A DNA stretch of 6,967 nt from Bacteroidota bacterium (GCA_003456055.1 DMPG01000220.1:23746-30712); one strand, 5' to 3'; counted from the stretch's first letter, positions 1 through 5,749 are shown. Numbers and translations are program-made. Notes: a model not told the origin generated them from the letters alone.

Positions 1-573
1 GATACGGAAGTGTATTCCAACACCGGCGGACAGATGTCAAAATCAACGCCGCGCGGTGCAGTTGCGAAATTCGCCGCCGGCGGAAAACCAACCGGTAAAA
101 AAGATCTCGGCTTGATCGCAATGAGCTATGGAAATGTCTATGTAGCACAGATCGCAATGGGCGCGAACGATCTTCAAACGGTCAAAGCAATTCAGGAAGC
201 GGAAGCATACGATGGTCCGTCCCTCATCCTTGCGTACAGTCATTGTATCGCACACGGAATCAATATGACCAAAGGAATGAACGCACAAAAACTAGCGGTC
301 GATTCCGGACACTGGCCGTTGTTCCGATACAATCCTGCATTGACAAAAGAAGGAAAGAATCCATTCCAACTCGATTCAAAAATGGCGAAAATTAAACTGG
401 AAGATTTTGAATATAACGAGATCCGTTTCAAGATGTTGACAAAGATGGATCCGGAAAAGGCAAAATCTCTGTTACGAGAAGCACAGGAAGATGTAATGAA
501 GAAATGGAGATTCTACGAACAACTTGCAGCAATGAACTATGCAACACCTGCTACCGCAGCTAACGGACACTAA
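1..573 (+). CDS. nifJ: Pyruvate:ferredoxin (flavodoxin) oxidoreductase, C-terminal part (5' end outside window)
   Basis: This is the last 190 codons of a single-chain PFOR, a protein of about 1,170-1,200 residues in full, so roughly one sixth is present. The frame is open to the window edge and already codes for conserved family sequence (DTEVYSNTGGQ) at base 1, so the GTG at 10 is not the start. The enzyme oxidatively decarboxylates pyruvate to acetyl-CoA plus CO2 in the cytoplasm and reduces ferredoxin or flavodoxin. What is visible is the end of the thiamine-diphosphate-binding domain: the YSNTGGQ loop, a KSTPRGAVAKF stretch, an AMSYGNVYVAQIAMGA helix and the YSHCIAHGI segment. The Cys codon at 244-246 lies where known PFORs place the last ligand of the cluster nearest the cofactor (family knowledge, from memory of the Desulfovibrio africanus enzyme). 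The C-terminal tail is short and ordinary. A perfect hairpin with a T-run follows the stop. Identification is secure; the symbol nifJ is conventional and does not imply a role in nitrogen fixation. Confidence 0.95.
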   Translation, partial: DTEVYSNTGGQMSKSTPRGAVAKFAAGGKPTGKKDLGLIAMSYGNVYVAQIAMGANDLQTVKAIQEAEAYDGPSLILAYSHCIAHGINMTKGMNAQKLAVDSGHWPLFRYNPALTKEGKNPFQLDSKMAKIKLEDFEYNEIRFKMLTKMDPEKAKSLLREAQEDVMKKWRFYEQLAAMNYATPATAANGH

Positions 574-580
574 TATTGCG

Positions 581-616
581 GTGACCGTCATCTGAGAAAT
601 GACGGTCACTTTATTT
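581..616 (+). terminator. Rho-independent terminator after nifJ
   Basis: A perfect 11-bp stem (gtgaccgtcat at 581-591 with atgacggtcac at 599-609) closes a 7-nt loop (ctgagaa) and is followed at once by TTTATTT (610-616). It sits 8 bp after the nifJ stop and 18 bp before the start of the next gene. It should therefore end or attenuate nifJ transcripts, leaving the next gene to read-through or to a promoter I cannot identify in so little space. Confidence 0.85.
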
Positions 617-633
617 AACACGGAGAAATTACT

Positions 634-1623
634 ATGGATCTATCAACTCGCTATCTCGGACTGAATCTTAAGAACCCGATCGTTCCATCCGCATCACCAA
701 TGTCACGCACGGTTGGCAGTGTTCGTTTAATGGAAGACTATGGTGCATCGGCGGTCGTAATGTATTCGATCTTCGAAGAACAGATCCGCCACGAATCAAA
801 AGAATTGCATCATCATCTTACCGTTCATGCGGAAAGTTATGCCGAAGCAACATCATACTTTCCTGAAGCTCATGAATACCACACCGGACCGGATGAATAC
901 CTAAATCATATTCGAAAATTGAAAGAGGCCGTCTCTATACCGATCATTGGCAGCATTAACGGCGTAACGGATGGCGGCTGGGTGGAATATGCAAAACTGA
1001 TCCAGCAGGCAGGCGCTGATGCATTGGAATTGAATATCTATAATATCCCCACTGATCCGAATATGAGCGGTGATGATATCGAACAATCGTATCTGAATAT
1101 TGTAAAAGATGTGCGCAGTCAGGTCACCATTCCTGTTGCGGTAAAATTGTCTCCGTATTTTTCCTCGTTAGCGAATGTTGCACAACGCCTTGATAAGACC
1201 GGTATTAACGGCCTGGTCTTATTCAATCGTTTTTATCAACCCGATATCAATCTCGATACATTAAGCGTAGAACCGGGCGTCGTCCTCAGTAATTCGGATT
1301 CCCTCCGGCTGCCGCTGCGTTGGATCGGTATCTTGTACAAAAAGATCAATGCCGATCTAGCGGCTACAACCGGTGTTCATACCGCTGAAGATGTTCTGAA
1401 ATTGATCATGGCGGGCGCCAATGTAACAATGATGTGCTCATCATTGCTTCGTCACGGTCCGAGAAAGATCCGTGAAGTGCTCACCGGCATTCAGCAATGG
1501 ATGGTGGAACACGAATATGAATCATTCAACATTATGCGCGGAAGTATGAGCCACCAATCGGTCGCCGATCCCTCCTCGTTTGAACGGGCAAATTATATGA
1601 AGGCTTTGCAATCGTATATGTAA
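634..1623 (+). CDS. Dihydroorotate dehydrogenase-like FMN-binding protein
   Basis: This 329-residue TIM-barrel protein belongs to the dihydroorotate/dihydropyrimidine dehydrogenase superfamily. Visible landmarks are the N-terminal family strand (YLGLNLKNPIVPSASPMS, residues 7-24), the strand PIIGSING (103-110), ALELNIYNIPTDP (130-142), VAVKLSPY with its conserved Lys (168-175, K171), GLVLFNRF (193-200) and a C-terminal phosphate-binding stretch TTGVHTAEDVLKLIMAGAN (245-263). The class 1 motif N-L-S-C-P-N, whose Cys is the catalytic base, reads N-I-Y-N-I-P here (134-139). The only Cys in the protein is C268, so ordinary dihydroorotate oxidation is doubtful. No pyrimidine gene lies nearby. Its neighbour is PFOR, a pairing I recall from other anaerobes, which suggests a redox or ferredoxin-linked role (inference). 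The start is well set by GGAG at 622-625, 8 nt upstream. Length is normal for the family. I would not call it pyrD. Confidence 0.88.
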   Translation: MDLSTRYLGLNLKNPIVPSASPMSRTVGSVRLMEDYGASAVVMYSIFEEQIRHESKELHHHLTVHAESYAEATSYFPEAHEYHTGPDEYLNHIRKLKEAVSIPIIGSINGVTDGGWVEYAKLIQQAGADALELNIYNIPTDPNMSGDDIEQSYLNIVKDVRSQVTIPVAVKLSPYFSSLANVAQRLDKTGINGLVLFNRFYQPDINLDTLSVEPGVVLSNSDSLRLPLRWIGILYKKINADLAATTGVHTAEDVLKLIMAGANVTMMCSSLLRHGPRKIREVLTGIQQWMVEHEYESFNIMRGSMSHQSVADPSSFERANYMKALQSYM

Positions 1624-1630
1624 ATTAATT

Positions 1631-1663
1631 TCATCGGTCAGACAATCATCGTTTGACCGATGA
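1631..1663. promoter_or_regulatory. Inverted repeat between the DHOD-like gene and rrf2
   Basis: The arms tcatcggtca (1631-1640) and tgaccgatga (1654-1663) match perfectly over 10 bp. The stem extends inward by 3 more pairs (one G-T), leaving a 7-nt loop, aatcatc (1644-1650). It begins 8 bp after a stop codon, which fits a transcript 3' end, but the downstream sequence (taagcactta) has no T-run, so it is not a canonical intrinsic terminator. It also ends 44 bp before the Rrf2 regulator's start, where an autoregulatory operator could lie. The sequence alone does not decide between a processed 3' stem, a weak terminator and an operator. Confidence 0.6.
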
Positions 1664-1707
1664 TAAGCACTTAAGCGTATTTAACCAATGTAAACAGTGA
1701 GGATGTT

Positions 1708-2142
1708 ATGTCAGTTTTTTTCAGCAGACAATGTGAATATGCAATACAATCCATTATCTACCTTGCACAGAAAAAAGAAGGTCAGTTGACAACCATTAAA
1801 GAGATTTCGTCACACCTGAAGATCCCCTTTCATTTTCTCGGTAAGATATTTCAGAAATTATCACGCAAAAAATTGCTCCGTTCTATGAAAGGCGTTTCCG
1901 GCGGATTCTGTCTTGCAAAACCGGCTGATGAAATTGTTTTAATGGATATTATTTTGGCGGTCGATGGACCGGATGTTATGAATTTATGCGTTCTCGGTTA
2001 CAAAGAATGCAGTAAGACTGAACCGTGTCCGATGCACGACGAATGGAAAGAAACCAAAGAAACATTTTTTGCTTCATTGAACAGAAAGAACATCCGTGCA
2101 ATCGGAAAGAACATGAAAAAAGAAGGATATGTCGGAACATAA
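1708..2142 (+). CDS. Rrf2-family transcriptional regulator, probable Fe-S (NsrR/IscR-like) sensor
   Basis: This 144-residue protein has the usual Rrf2 length and layout. The N-terminus (FSRQCEYAIQSIIYLAQ, residues 5-21) is the typical first helix. A winged helix-turn-helix follows (about 28-60, including IKEISSHLKIPFHFLGKIFQKL), then the wing GVSGGFCLAKP (62-72). Three cysteines, C94, C101 and C107 (spacing C-x6-C-x5-C), lie in the loop that holds the [2Fe-2S] or [4Fe-4S] ligands in IscR and NsrR. C9 and C68 are extra. By family knowledge such proteins repress stress, Fe-S or nitrogen-oxide genes until the cluster is damaged or lost. The nitrite reductase operon starts 116 bp downstream on the same strand, which favours an NsrR-like role over IscR; this is inference, and no isc or suf genes are in view. 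A GAGGA at 1699-1703, 4 nt before the ATG, supports the start. It is flanked by two long dyads that are candidate operators or 3' stems. Confidence 0.9.
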   Translation: MSVFFSRQCEYAIQSIIYLAQKKEGQLTTIKEISSHLKIPFHFLGKIFQKLSRKKLLRSMKGVSGGFCLAKPADEIVLMDIILAVDGPDVMNLCVLGYKECSKTEPCPMHDEWKETKETFFASLNRKNIRAIGKNMKKEGYVGT

Positions 2143-2148
2143 TCTCTG

Positions 2149-2178
2149 ACGACACTTAACAATTTTGTTAAGTGTCGT
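2149..2178. promoter_or_regulatory. 30-bp near-continuous palindrome between rrf2 and the nrf operon
   Basis: The arms acgacacttaacaa (2149-2162) and ttgttaagtgtcgt (2165-2178) are perfect complements around a 2-nt centre (TT). As RNA this would be a stem of at least 12 bp with a 6-nt loop. It starts 6 bp after the rrf2 stop and ends 80 bp before the polyferredoxin ATG. What follows (tactgtgcatag) is not a T-run, so intrinsic termination is unsupported. A near-continuous palindrome with a 2-bp centre is the form expected for a dimeric regulator's DNA site, and an Rrf2 protein is encoded next door. The rest of spacer 2143-2258 is AT-rich, and I find no convincing promoter hexamers in it. Confidence 0.65.
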
Positions 2179-2258
2179 TACTGTGCATAGTACTGTTCCG
2201 CAAATAGTTTTACCGTTTAATATTTACAGCTTACCCTTTATCATCAATCATTACGTAT

Positions 2259-3509
2259 ATGAGTACCGAATCCAAAATTCTTACGTTTGCAATTACTAAT
2301 CAGACAAAAAACTCCGAAAACAATATCACCCCGCCTGTGATAAAAAAAATTCCAAAGGAACTGAGAAGAAAAAAATTCAAGGCAGATATTTCTTTATCGT
2401 GGTACAAACGTTTTGTTGATCGATTGAAGAATGATTCGCAATTCTTTCGTTCATCCGTACAGTTAGCATTTGTCCTGCTTTGCCTTTGGATCGGTATCGA
2501 ATTTTATCTCTTCATGAAATGGGGAATGTCAGAAGGAACAGCATCATATTTCGAACGCCCTCCCGGCGTTGAAGGCTTCCTTCCCATCAGCGCGTTGATG
2601 GGTTTGCTGCATTGGATCTTTAGCGGAACACTGAACACTATTCATCCTGCGGCAACAATCATCCTTATTGCGATTATTGCTGTCAGCATTGTCATGAAAA
2701 AAGCATTCTGCAGCTGGATGTGTCCAATCGGAACATTGAGCGAATCATTATGGATGCTCGGACAACAGTTGTTCAAGAAAAATATCACCGTTTGGAAATG
2801 GCTCGATTATCCGCTCCGGTCGCTGAAATATCTATTACTGCTCTTCTTCACCTACTCCATTGCAATGATGAGCGTTGATGACCTGAATGTATTTATCAAC
2901 AGTCCATACAATAAAGTTGCCGATATCAAAATGTATCTTTTCTTTGCAGAGATCTCTTCTTTTGCATTGTGGACGATCATCATTCTGATGCTCGCTTCTG
3001 TTGTCATCAAAAATTTTTGGTGCCGGTTCCTCTGCCCGTACGGCGCTCTGCTCGGTCTTGCCGGATTAGTTTCACCATTCCGCATCACTCGCGTCATAGA
3101 AACCTGCATTGACTGCGAACTTTGCACAAAAGTCTGCCCTTCCAATATTAAAGTCCATCAAATTGGACAAGCCAATTCGAACAACACCATCGGGCACGTG
3201 TGGAGCGATGAATGTACAAGCTGCATGCGATGCGTTGAAGAATGTCCTGTAAAAGAAACTCTCGTTCTTCGTTCCCGCCTGAACGAAACAGTCGGGCAGG
3301 CAACAAAAAAATCTGTATCTGTTTCTCCATTCGTCTTTGGCTCATTGATTGTTGGTGTTTTCATAGCCATCACCGGGCTCGGCATTTTAACCGGACATTG
3401 GCACAATTCTGTTTCAAAAGATGAATATCAATTCCGTTTTCAACAAATGGATTCTCCATTATATAATCATGCGCGCGGTTCTGTTCCGCAGTATGGTCCG
3501 AATGATTAA
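2259..3509 (+). CDS. Membrane 4Fe-4S polyferredoxin, NapH/CcoG-like
   Basis: This 416-residue integral membrane iron-sulfur protein has a Lys/Arg-rich N-terminus (about 1-63, probably cytoplasmic). Hydrophobic segments lie near 66-88, 107-122 (weak), 128-147, 187-205, 229-251 and 356-378. Two C-x3-C-P motifs (C151/C155 and C255/C259) each follow a membrane segment on the predicted cytoplasmic side. Two classical [4Fe-4S] ferredoxin motifs follow: C283, C286, C289, C293-P and C319, C322, C325, C329-P. The last membrane segment places a tail of about 38 residues in the periplasm. This architecture belongs to the NapH/NosR/CcoG group, which moves electrons between quinol or cytoplasmic donors and periplasmic reductases or serves metal maturation. 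Linkage to nrfH and nrfA suggests electron supply to NrfHA, or a role in its assembly (inference). No good Shine-Dalgarno precedes the ATG, but no ATG, GTG or TTG lies in frame between the TAG at 2205 and 2259, so the start is the earliest conventional one. Confidence 0.88.
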   Translation: MSTESKILTFAITNQTKNSENNITPPVIKKIPKELRRKKFKADISLSWYKRFVDRLKNDSQFFRSSVQLAFVLLCLWIGIEFYLFMKWGMSEGTASYFERPPGVEGFLPISALMGLLHWIFSGTLNTIHPAATIILIAIIAVSIVMKKAFCSWMCPIGTLSESLWMLGQQLFKKNITVWKWLDYPLRSLKYLLLLFFTYSIAMMSVDDLNVFINSPYNKVADIKMYLFFAEISSFALWTIIILMLASVVIKNFWCRFLCPYGALLGLAGLVSPFRITRVIETCIDCELCTKVCPSNIKVHQIGQANSNNTIGHVWSDECTSCMRCVEECPVKETLVLRSRLNETVGQATKKSVSVSPFVFGSLIVGVFIAITGLGILTGHWHNSVSKDEYQFRFQQMDSPLYNHARGSVPQYGPND

Positions 3510-3579
3510 AAAGATTCTTTACATTATCGCTATTCCCTTGCATATTACGAGAGTATTTCAATCCACCTTTTGCACATGA
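3502..3579 (+). CDS. Possible 25-codon coupling mini-ORF between the polyferredoxin gene and nrfH
   Basis: An ATG at 3502 overlaps the polyferredoxin stop (TAA 3507-3509) in another frame. It opens a 25-codon frame starting MIKKILYIIAIPLH, whose TGA (3577-3579) overlaps the nrfH ATG as ATGA. The junction is seen directly; function is inference. Such a frame could carry terminating ribosomes across the 66-bp spacer to nrfH, which has no clear ribosome binding site of its own. The peptide is hydrophobic with two lysines at its start. No ribosome binding site precedes this ATG either, and a short frame like this can arise by chance, so it is offered only as a candidate. Confidence 0.25.
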   Translation: MIKKILYIIAIPLHITRVFQSTFCT

Positions 3580-4169
3580 AACAGTTCATCGTTACGCTTA
3601 TCAACGCACTCTCTCCTCCGAAACAATGGCGCATTGCTGTTTTCATTACTGTTGGTGCGTTATTTGGTCTTGGTTTTCTAACGTTGTACGTCGGCAATGC
3701 AACATCGTATCTTTCGGATGATCCGAGAGCGTGTATGAACTGCCACGTTATGGCTCCACAATTTGCAACGTGGGAACGAAGCAGCCACGCTCGGGTAACA
3801 GTCTGCAATGATTGCCATGTTCCGCATAATAATGTCGTCAACAAATATCTTTTCAAAGCAATGGACGGAACGCGTCATTCGTTCATGTTCACATTCAGAC
3901 TGGAACCGCAGGTGATCCATATTCACGATGCCGGAACCGCAGTCGTACAAGAAAACTGCATCCGCTGTCATTCGCAATTAACACAAAATATAAAAGAGAG
4001 ATTTGTAACGCTTGATGTTCAACAACATGGCGGTGGAAAATTGTGCTGGGAATGTCACCGGGAAACTCCTCACGGCCGTGTGAACAGTTTGGCATCGGTT
4101 CCGTATGCACGGGTTCCAATTCCATCGGACGTTACACCGGCATGGATGAAAAAGTATCTTGAGAAGTAG
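3576..4169 (+). CDS. nrfH: Cytochrome c nitrite reductase small subunit NrfH (tetraheme quinol dehydrogenase)
   Basis: NrfH is the membrane-anchored NapC/NirT-family cytochrome that oxidises menaquinol and passes electrons to NrfA in the periplasm. The 197 residues contain one N-terminal membrane helix (about 19-39) and four heme sites: C53-MN-C56-H57, C77-ND-C80-H81, C128-IR-C131-H132 and C157-WE-C160-H161. The first site continues to M59, giving the CxxCHxM form typical of NrfH, where the Met is the heme 1 axial ligand (family knowledge). The segment KYLFKAMDGTRHS (90-102) also fits the conserved stretch between hemes 2 and 3. I chose the ATG at 3576. A TTG two codons earlier (3570) would add only Leu/Met-His. 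Neither has a well-placed ribosome binding site; the nearest purine run (gagag, 3549-3553) is too distant, so coupling to the upstream frame is possible. It lies 66 bp after the polyferredoxin gene and 107 bp before nrfA, the usual H-A order. Confidence 0.95.
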   Translation: MKQFIVTLINALSPPKQWRIAVFITVGALFGLGFLTLYVGNATSYLSDDPRACMNCHVMAPQFATWERSSHARVTVCNDCHVPHNNVVNKYLFKAMDGTRHSFMFTFRLEPQVIHIHDAGTAVVQENCIRCHSQLTQNIKERFVTLDVQQHGGGKLCWECHRETPHGRVNSLASVPYARVPIPSDVTPAWMKKYLEK

Positions 4170-4213
4170 CAGAGTCACTAATTGTTGAAGTCGTTGAGAT
4201 ATACATTAATCAT

Positions 4214-4243
4214 ATTGACTAAACGATTGATTAAAATTTTATT
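4214..4243 (+). promoter_or_regulatory. Possible nrfA promoter with a 12-bp-spaced direct repeat
   Basis: The 107-bp nrfH-nrfA spacer contains ATTGACTAAA (4214-4223) and ATTGATTAAA (4226-4235), two copies matching at 9 of 10 positions and offset by 12 bp. The first copy includes TTGACT (4215-4220). Seventeen bases later comes TTTATT (4238-4243), a 5/6 and 4/6 match to sigma-70 -35 and -10 boxes. This could give nrfA its own promoter inside the operon. The region is very AT-rich, so chance matches are likely. No FNR-type TTGAT-N4-ATCAA site is present. A 7-bp inverted repeat, ttaatca/tgattaa (4206-4212 and 4228-4234), overlaps the same bases. Confidence 0.3.
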
Positions 4244-4276
4244 TAGAAATATCATTTATTTATTACGAGGCACGTC

Positions 4277-5749
4277 ATGAAAATCACTGAACTCATTGAA
4301 AAAAAACCGTGGACCGCATGGTTATTGTTCAGCGGAACGATCGTTATCGTATTTCTTGTCGGATGGCTTGGCGCTTCGATCATGGAACGCCGCAGCGAAG
4401 CATTGATGCAGTATCAAATAGCAAAACCGATCGCTGATTGGGAACCGCGAAATGAAGTGTGGGGAGAAAATTATCCGCGTGAATATGAAACATATAAAAG
4501 CACAAAAGATACAACCTACCTGAGCAAATACGGCGGCAACAAAAAACGAGATCTCCTGGAAGAAGATCCGCTCAATATTGTGTTGTGGGCGGGTTATGCT
4601 TTCTCTCGCGAGTATAATCAGGCACGCGGACATTATTATGCGATCAGTGATATTCGGAATACGCTCCGCACCGCTGTTCCCCAACCCGCAACATGCTGGT
4701 CGTGTAAAAGTCCCGATGTTCCGCGATTGATGAACATCATGGGTCCGGCAAATTTCTATAAAGGCTCGTGGGATTCTCTCGGTCATGAAATCGTGAACAA
4801 CATCGGTTGCCAGGATTGTCATGATCCAAAAACAATGAATTTACGAATCACACGCCCCGCCCTAGCCGAAGCATGGCTGCGACAAGGAAAAGACATTAAC
4901 GATGCTACGCGGCAGGAAATGCGTTCACTCGTCTGTGCACAATGCCATGTTGAATATTACTTCAAAGGAAAAGTTGAAAAATATCTCACCTTCCCATGGG
5001 ACAAAGGATTTTCCGCCGATGCAATGGAAGCATATTACGATTCTGTCGGTCATGTCGATTTCGTTCACAAACTGAGCAAAGCGCCGATCTTAAAAGCACA
5101 GCATCCTGATTATGAACTCTATCGCACAGGAATTCATGCTGAGCGGGGTGTCTCCTGCGCTGATTGTCACATGCCGTACAAAAATGAAGGGGGCGTAAAA
5201 TTCACCAACCATAAGATCGCATCTCCTTTGGAAAATATTTCCGGTTCGTGCCAGGTATGCCATCGCGAGAGCGAGCAAACGCTGACGAAAAATGTGAGCG
5301 ACCGACAGGACAAGATCATGGAATTAAAACTGCTTGCTGAAAAAGCACTCGTTGCAGCACATATTGAAGCAGCGGCAGCCTACAACGCAGGCGCCGATTC
5401 TTCTGAACTTGTCCCTGCATTGAAACATATCCGTTCAGCACAATGGCGTTGGGACTGGGTCTCTGCCGCAAATGCGGTCGGCTTCCATTCACCGCTCGAA
5501 GGTGCGCGAGTGTTAGGAACATCAATTCAAAAAGCAGAAGAAGCACGAAGATTCATCACACAAGTGCTGATCAAACATAACGCATCACCGATTGTTCCGT
5601 TCCCCGATCTTTCAACAAAAGCAAAAGCTCAGGCATACATCGGCCTGGATATGAAAAAGCTGAATGAAGAAAAAACCGAATGGAGAAAAAAAGTTCTTCC
5701 GACGTGGGATGCAAAAGCAAAAGAACGTCAAGGAGACGTAAAGTATTAA
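4277..5749 (+). CDS. nrfA: Ammonia-forming cytochrome c nitrite reductase NrfA (pentaheme)
   Basis: NrfA reduces nitrite to ammonium with six electrons in the periplasm and also reduces NO and hydroxylamine. The 490 residues carry the diagnostic Lys-ligated active-site heme C140-WS-C143-K144 and four CxxCH sites: C178/C181-H182, C220/C223-H224, C294/C297-H298 and C325/C328-H329. The catalytic residues can be placed: R131 in NTLRT, Y227 in CHVEYYF, and H276 in LKAQHPDY (equivalent to Wolinella R114, Y218, H277). The calcium-site residues E226, Y227, K273 and Q275 are also present, so this is a calcium-type enzyme. The N-terminus has one hydrophobic helix (about 14-36) followed by MERRSEA with no clear signal peptidase site, so it may stay anchored. 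The start is supported by GAGG at 4267-4270, 6 nt before the ATG. Length is within the family range. A strong terminator follows. No dedicated heme lyase genes (NrfEFG or CcsA type) are in the window, although CxxCK sites usually need one. Confidence 0.98.
   Translation: MKITELIEKKPWTAWLLFSGTIVIVFLVGWLGASIMERRSEALMQYQIAKPIADWEPRNEVWGENYPREYETYKSTKDTTYLSKYGGNKKRDLLEEDPLNIVLWAGYAFSREYNQARGHYYAISDIRNTLRTAVPQPATCWSCKSPDVPRLMNIMGPANFYKGSWDSLGHEIVNNIGCQDCHDPKTMNLRITRPALAEAWLRQGKDINDATRQEMRSLVCAQCHVEYYFKGKVEKYLTFPWDKGFSADAMEAYYDSVGHVDFVHKLSKAPILKAQHPDYELYRTGIHAERGVSCADCHMPYKNEGGVKFTNHKIASPLENISGSCQVCHRESEQTLTKNVSDRQDKIMELKLLAEKALVAAHIEAAAAYNAGADSSELVPALKHIRSAQWRWDWVSAANAVGFHSPLEGARVLGTSIQKAEEARRFITQVLIKHNASPIVPFPDLSTKAKAQAYIGLDMKKLNEEKTEWRKKVLPTWDAKAKERQGDVKY

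Noticed and set aside
10..12. GTG at 10 as the start of a small 187-residue protein
   Set aside because: The frame is open to base 1 and the first codons already encode conserved PFOR sequence, so this is the tail of a longer gene.
634..1623. Calling the DHOD-like gene pyrD
   Set aside because: The catalytic Cys motif is missing and no pyrimidine genes are nearby.
2149..2178. Rex operator
   Set aside because: Rex sites read TTGTGAA/TTGTTAA outward with a spacer of about 4 bp. Here the half sites are in the opposite order, and no rex gene is present.
3570..3575. TTG start two codons before the nrfH ATG
   Set aside because: It adds only two residues, has no better ribosome binding site, and ATG is the stronger initiator.
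4206..4234. FNR/CRP-type site upstream of nrfA
   Set aside because: The inverted repeat ttaatca/tgattaa has a 15-bp spacer and does not fit TTGAT-N4-ATCAA.
4322..4822. 166-residue open frame on the minus strand within nrfA
   Set aside because: It lies fully inside the certain nrfA frame, resembles no family I know, and its composition looks like an antisense shadow.
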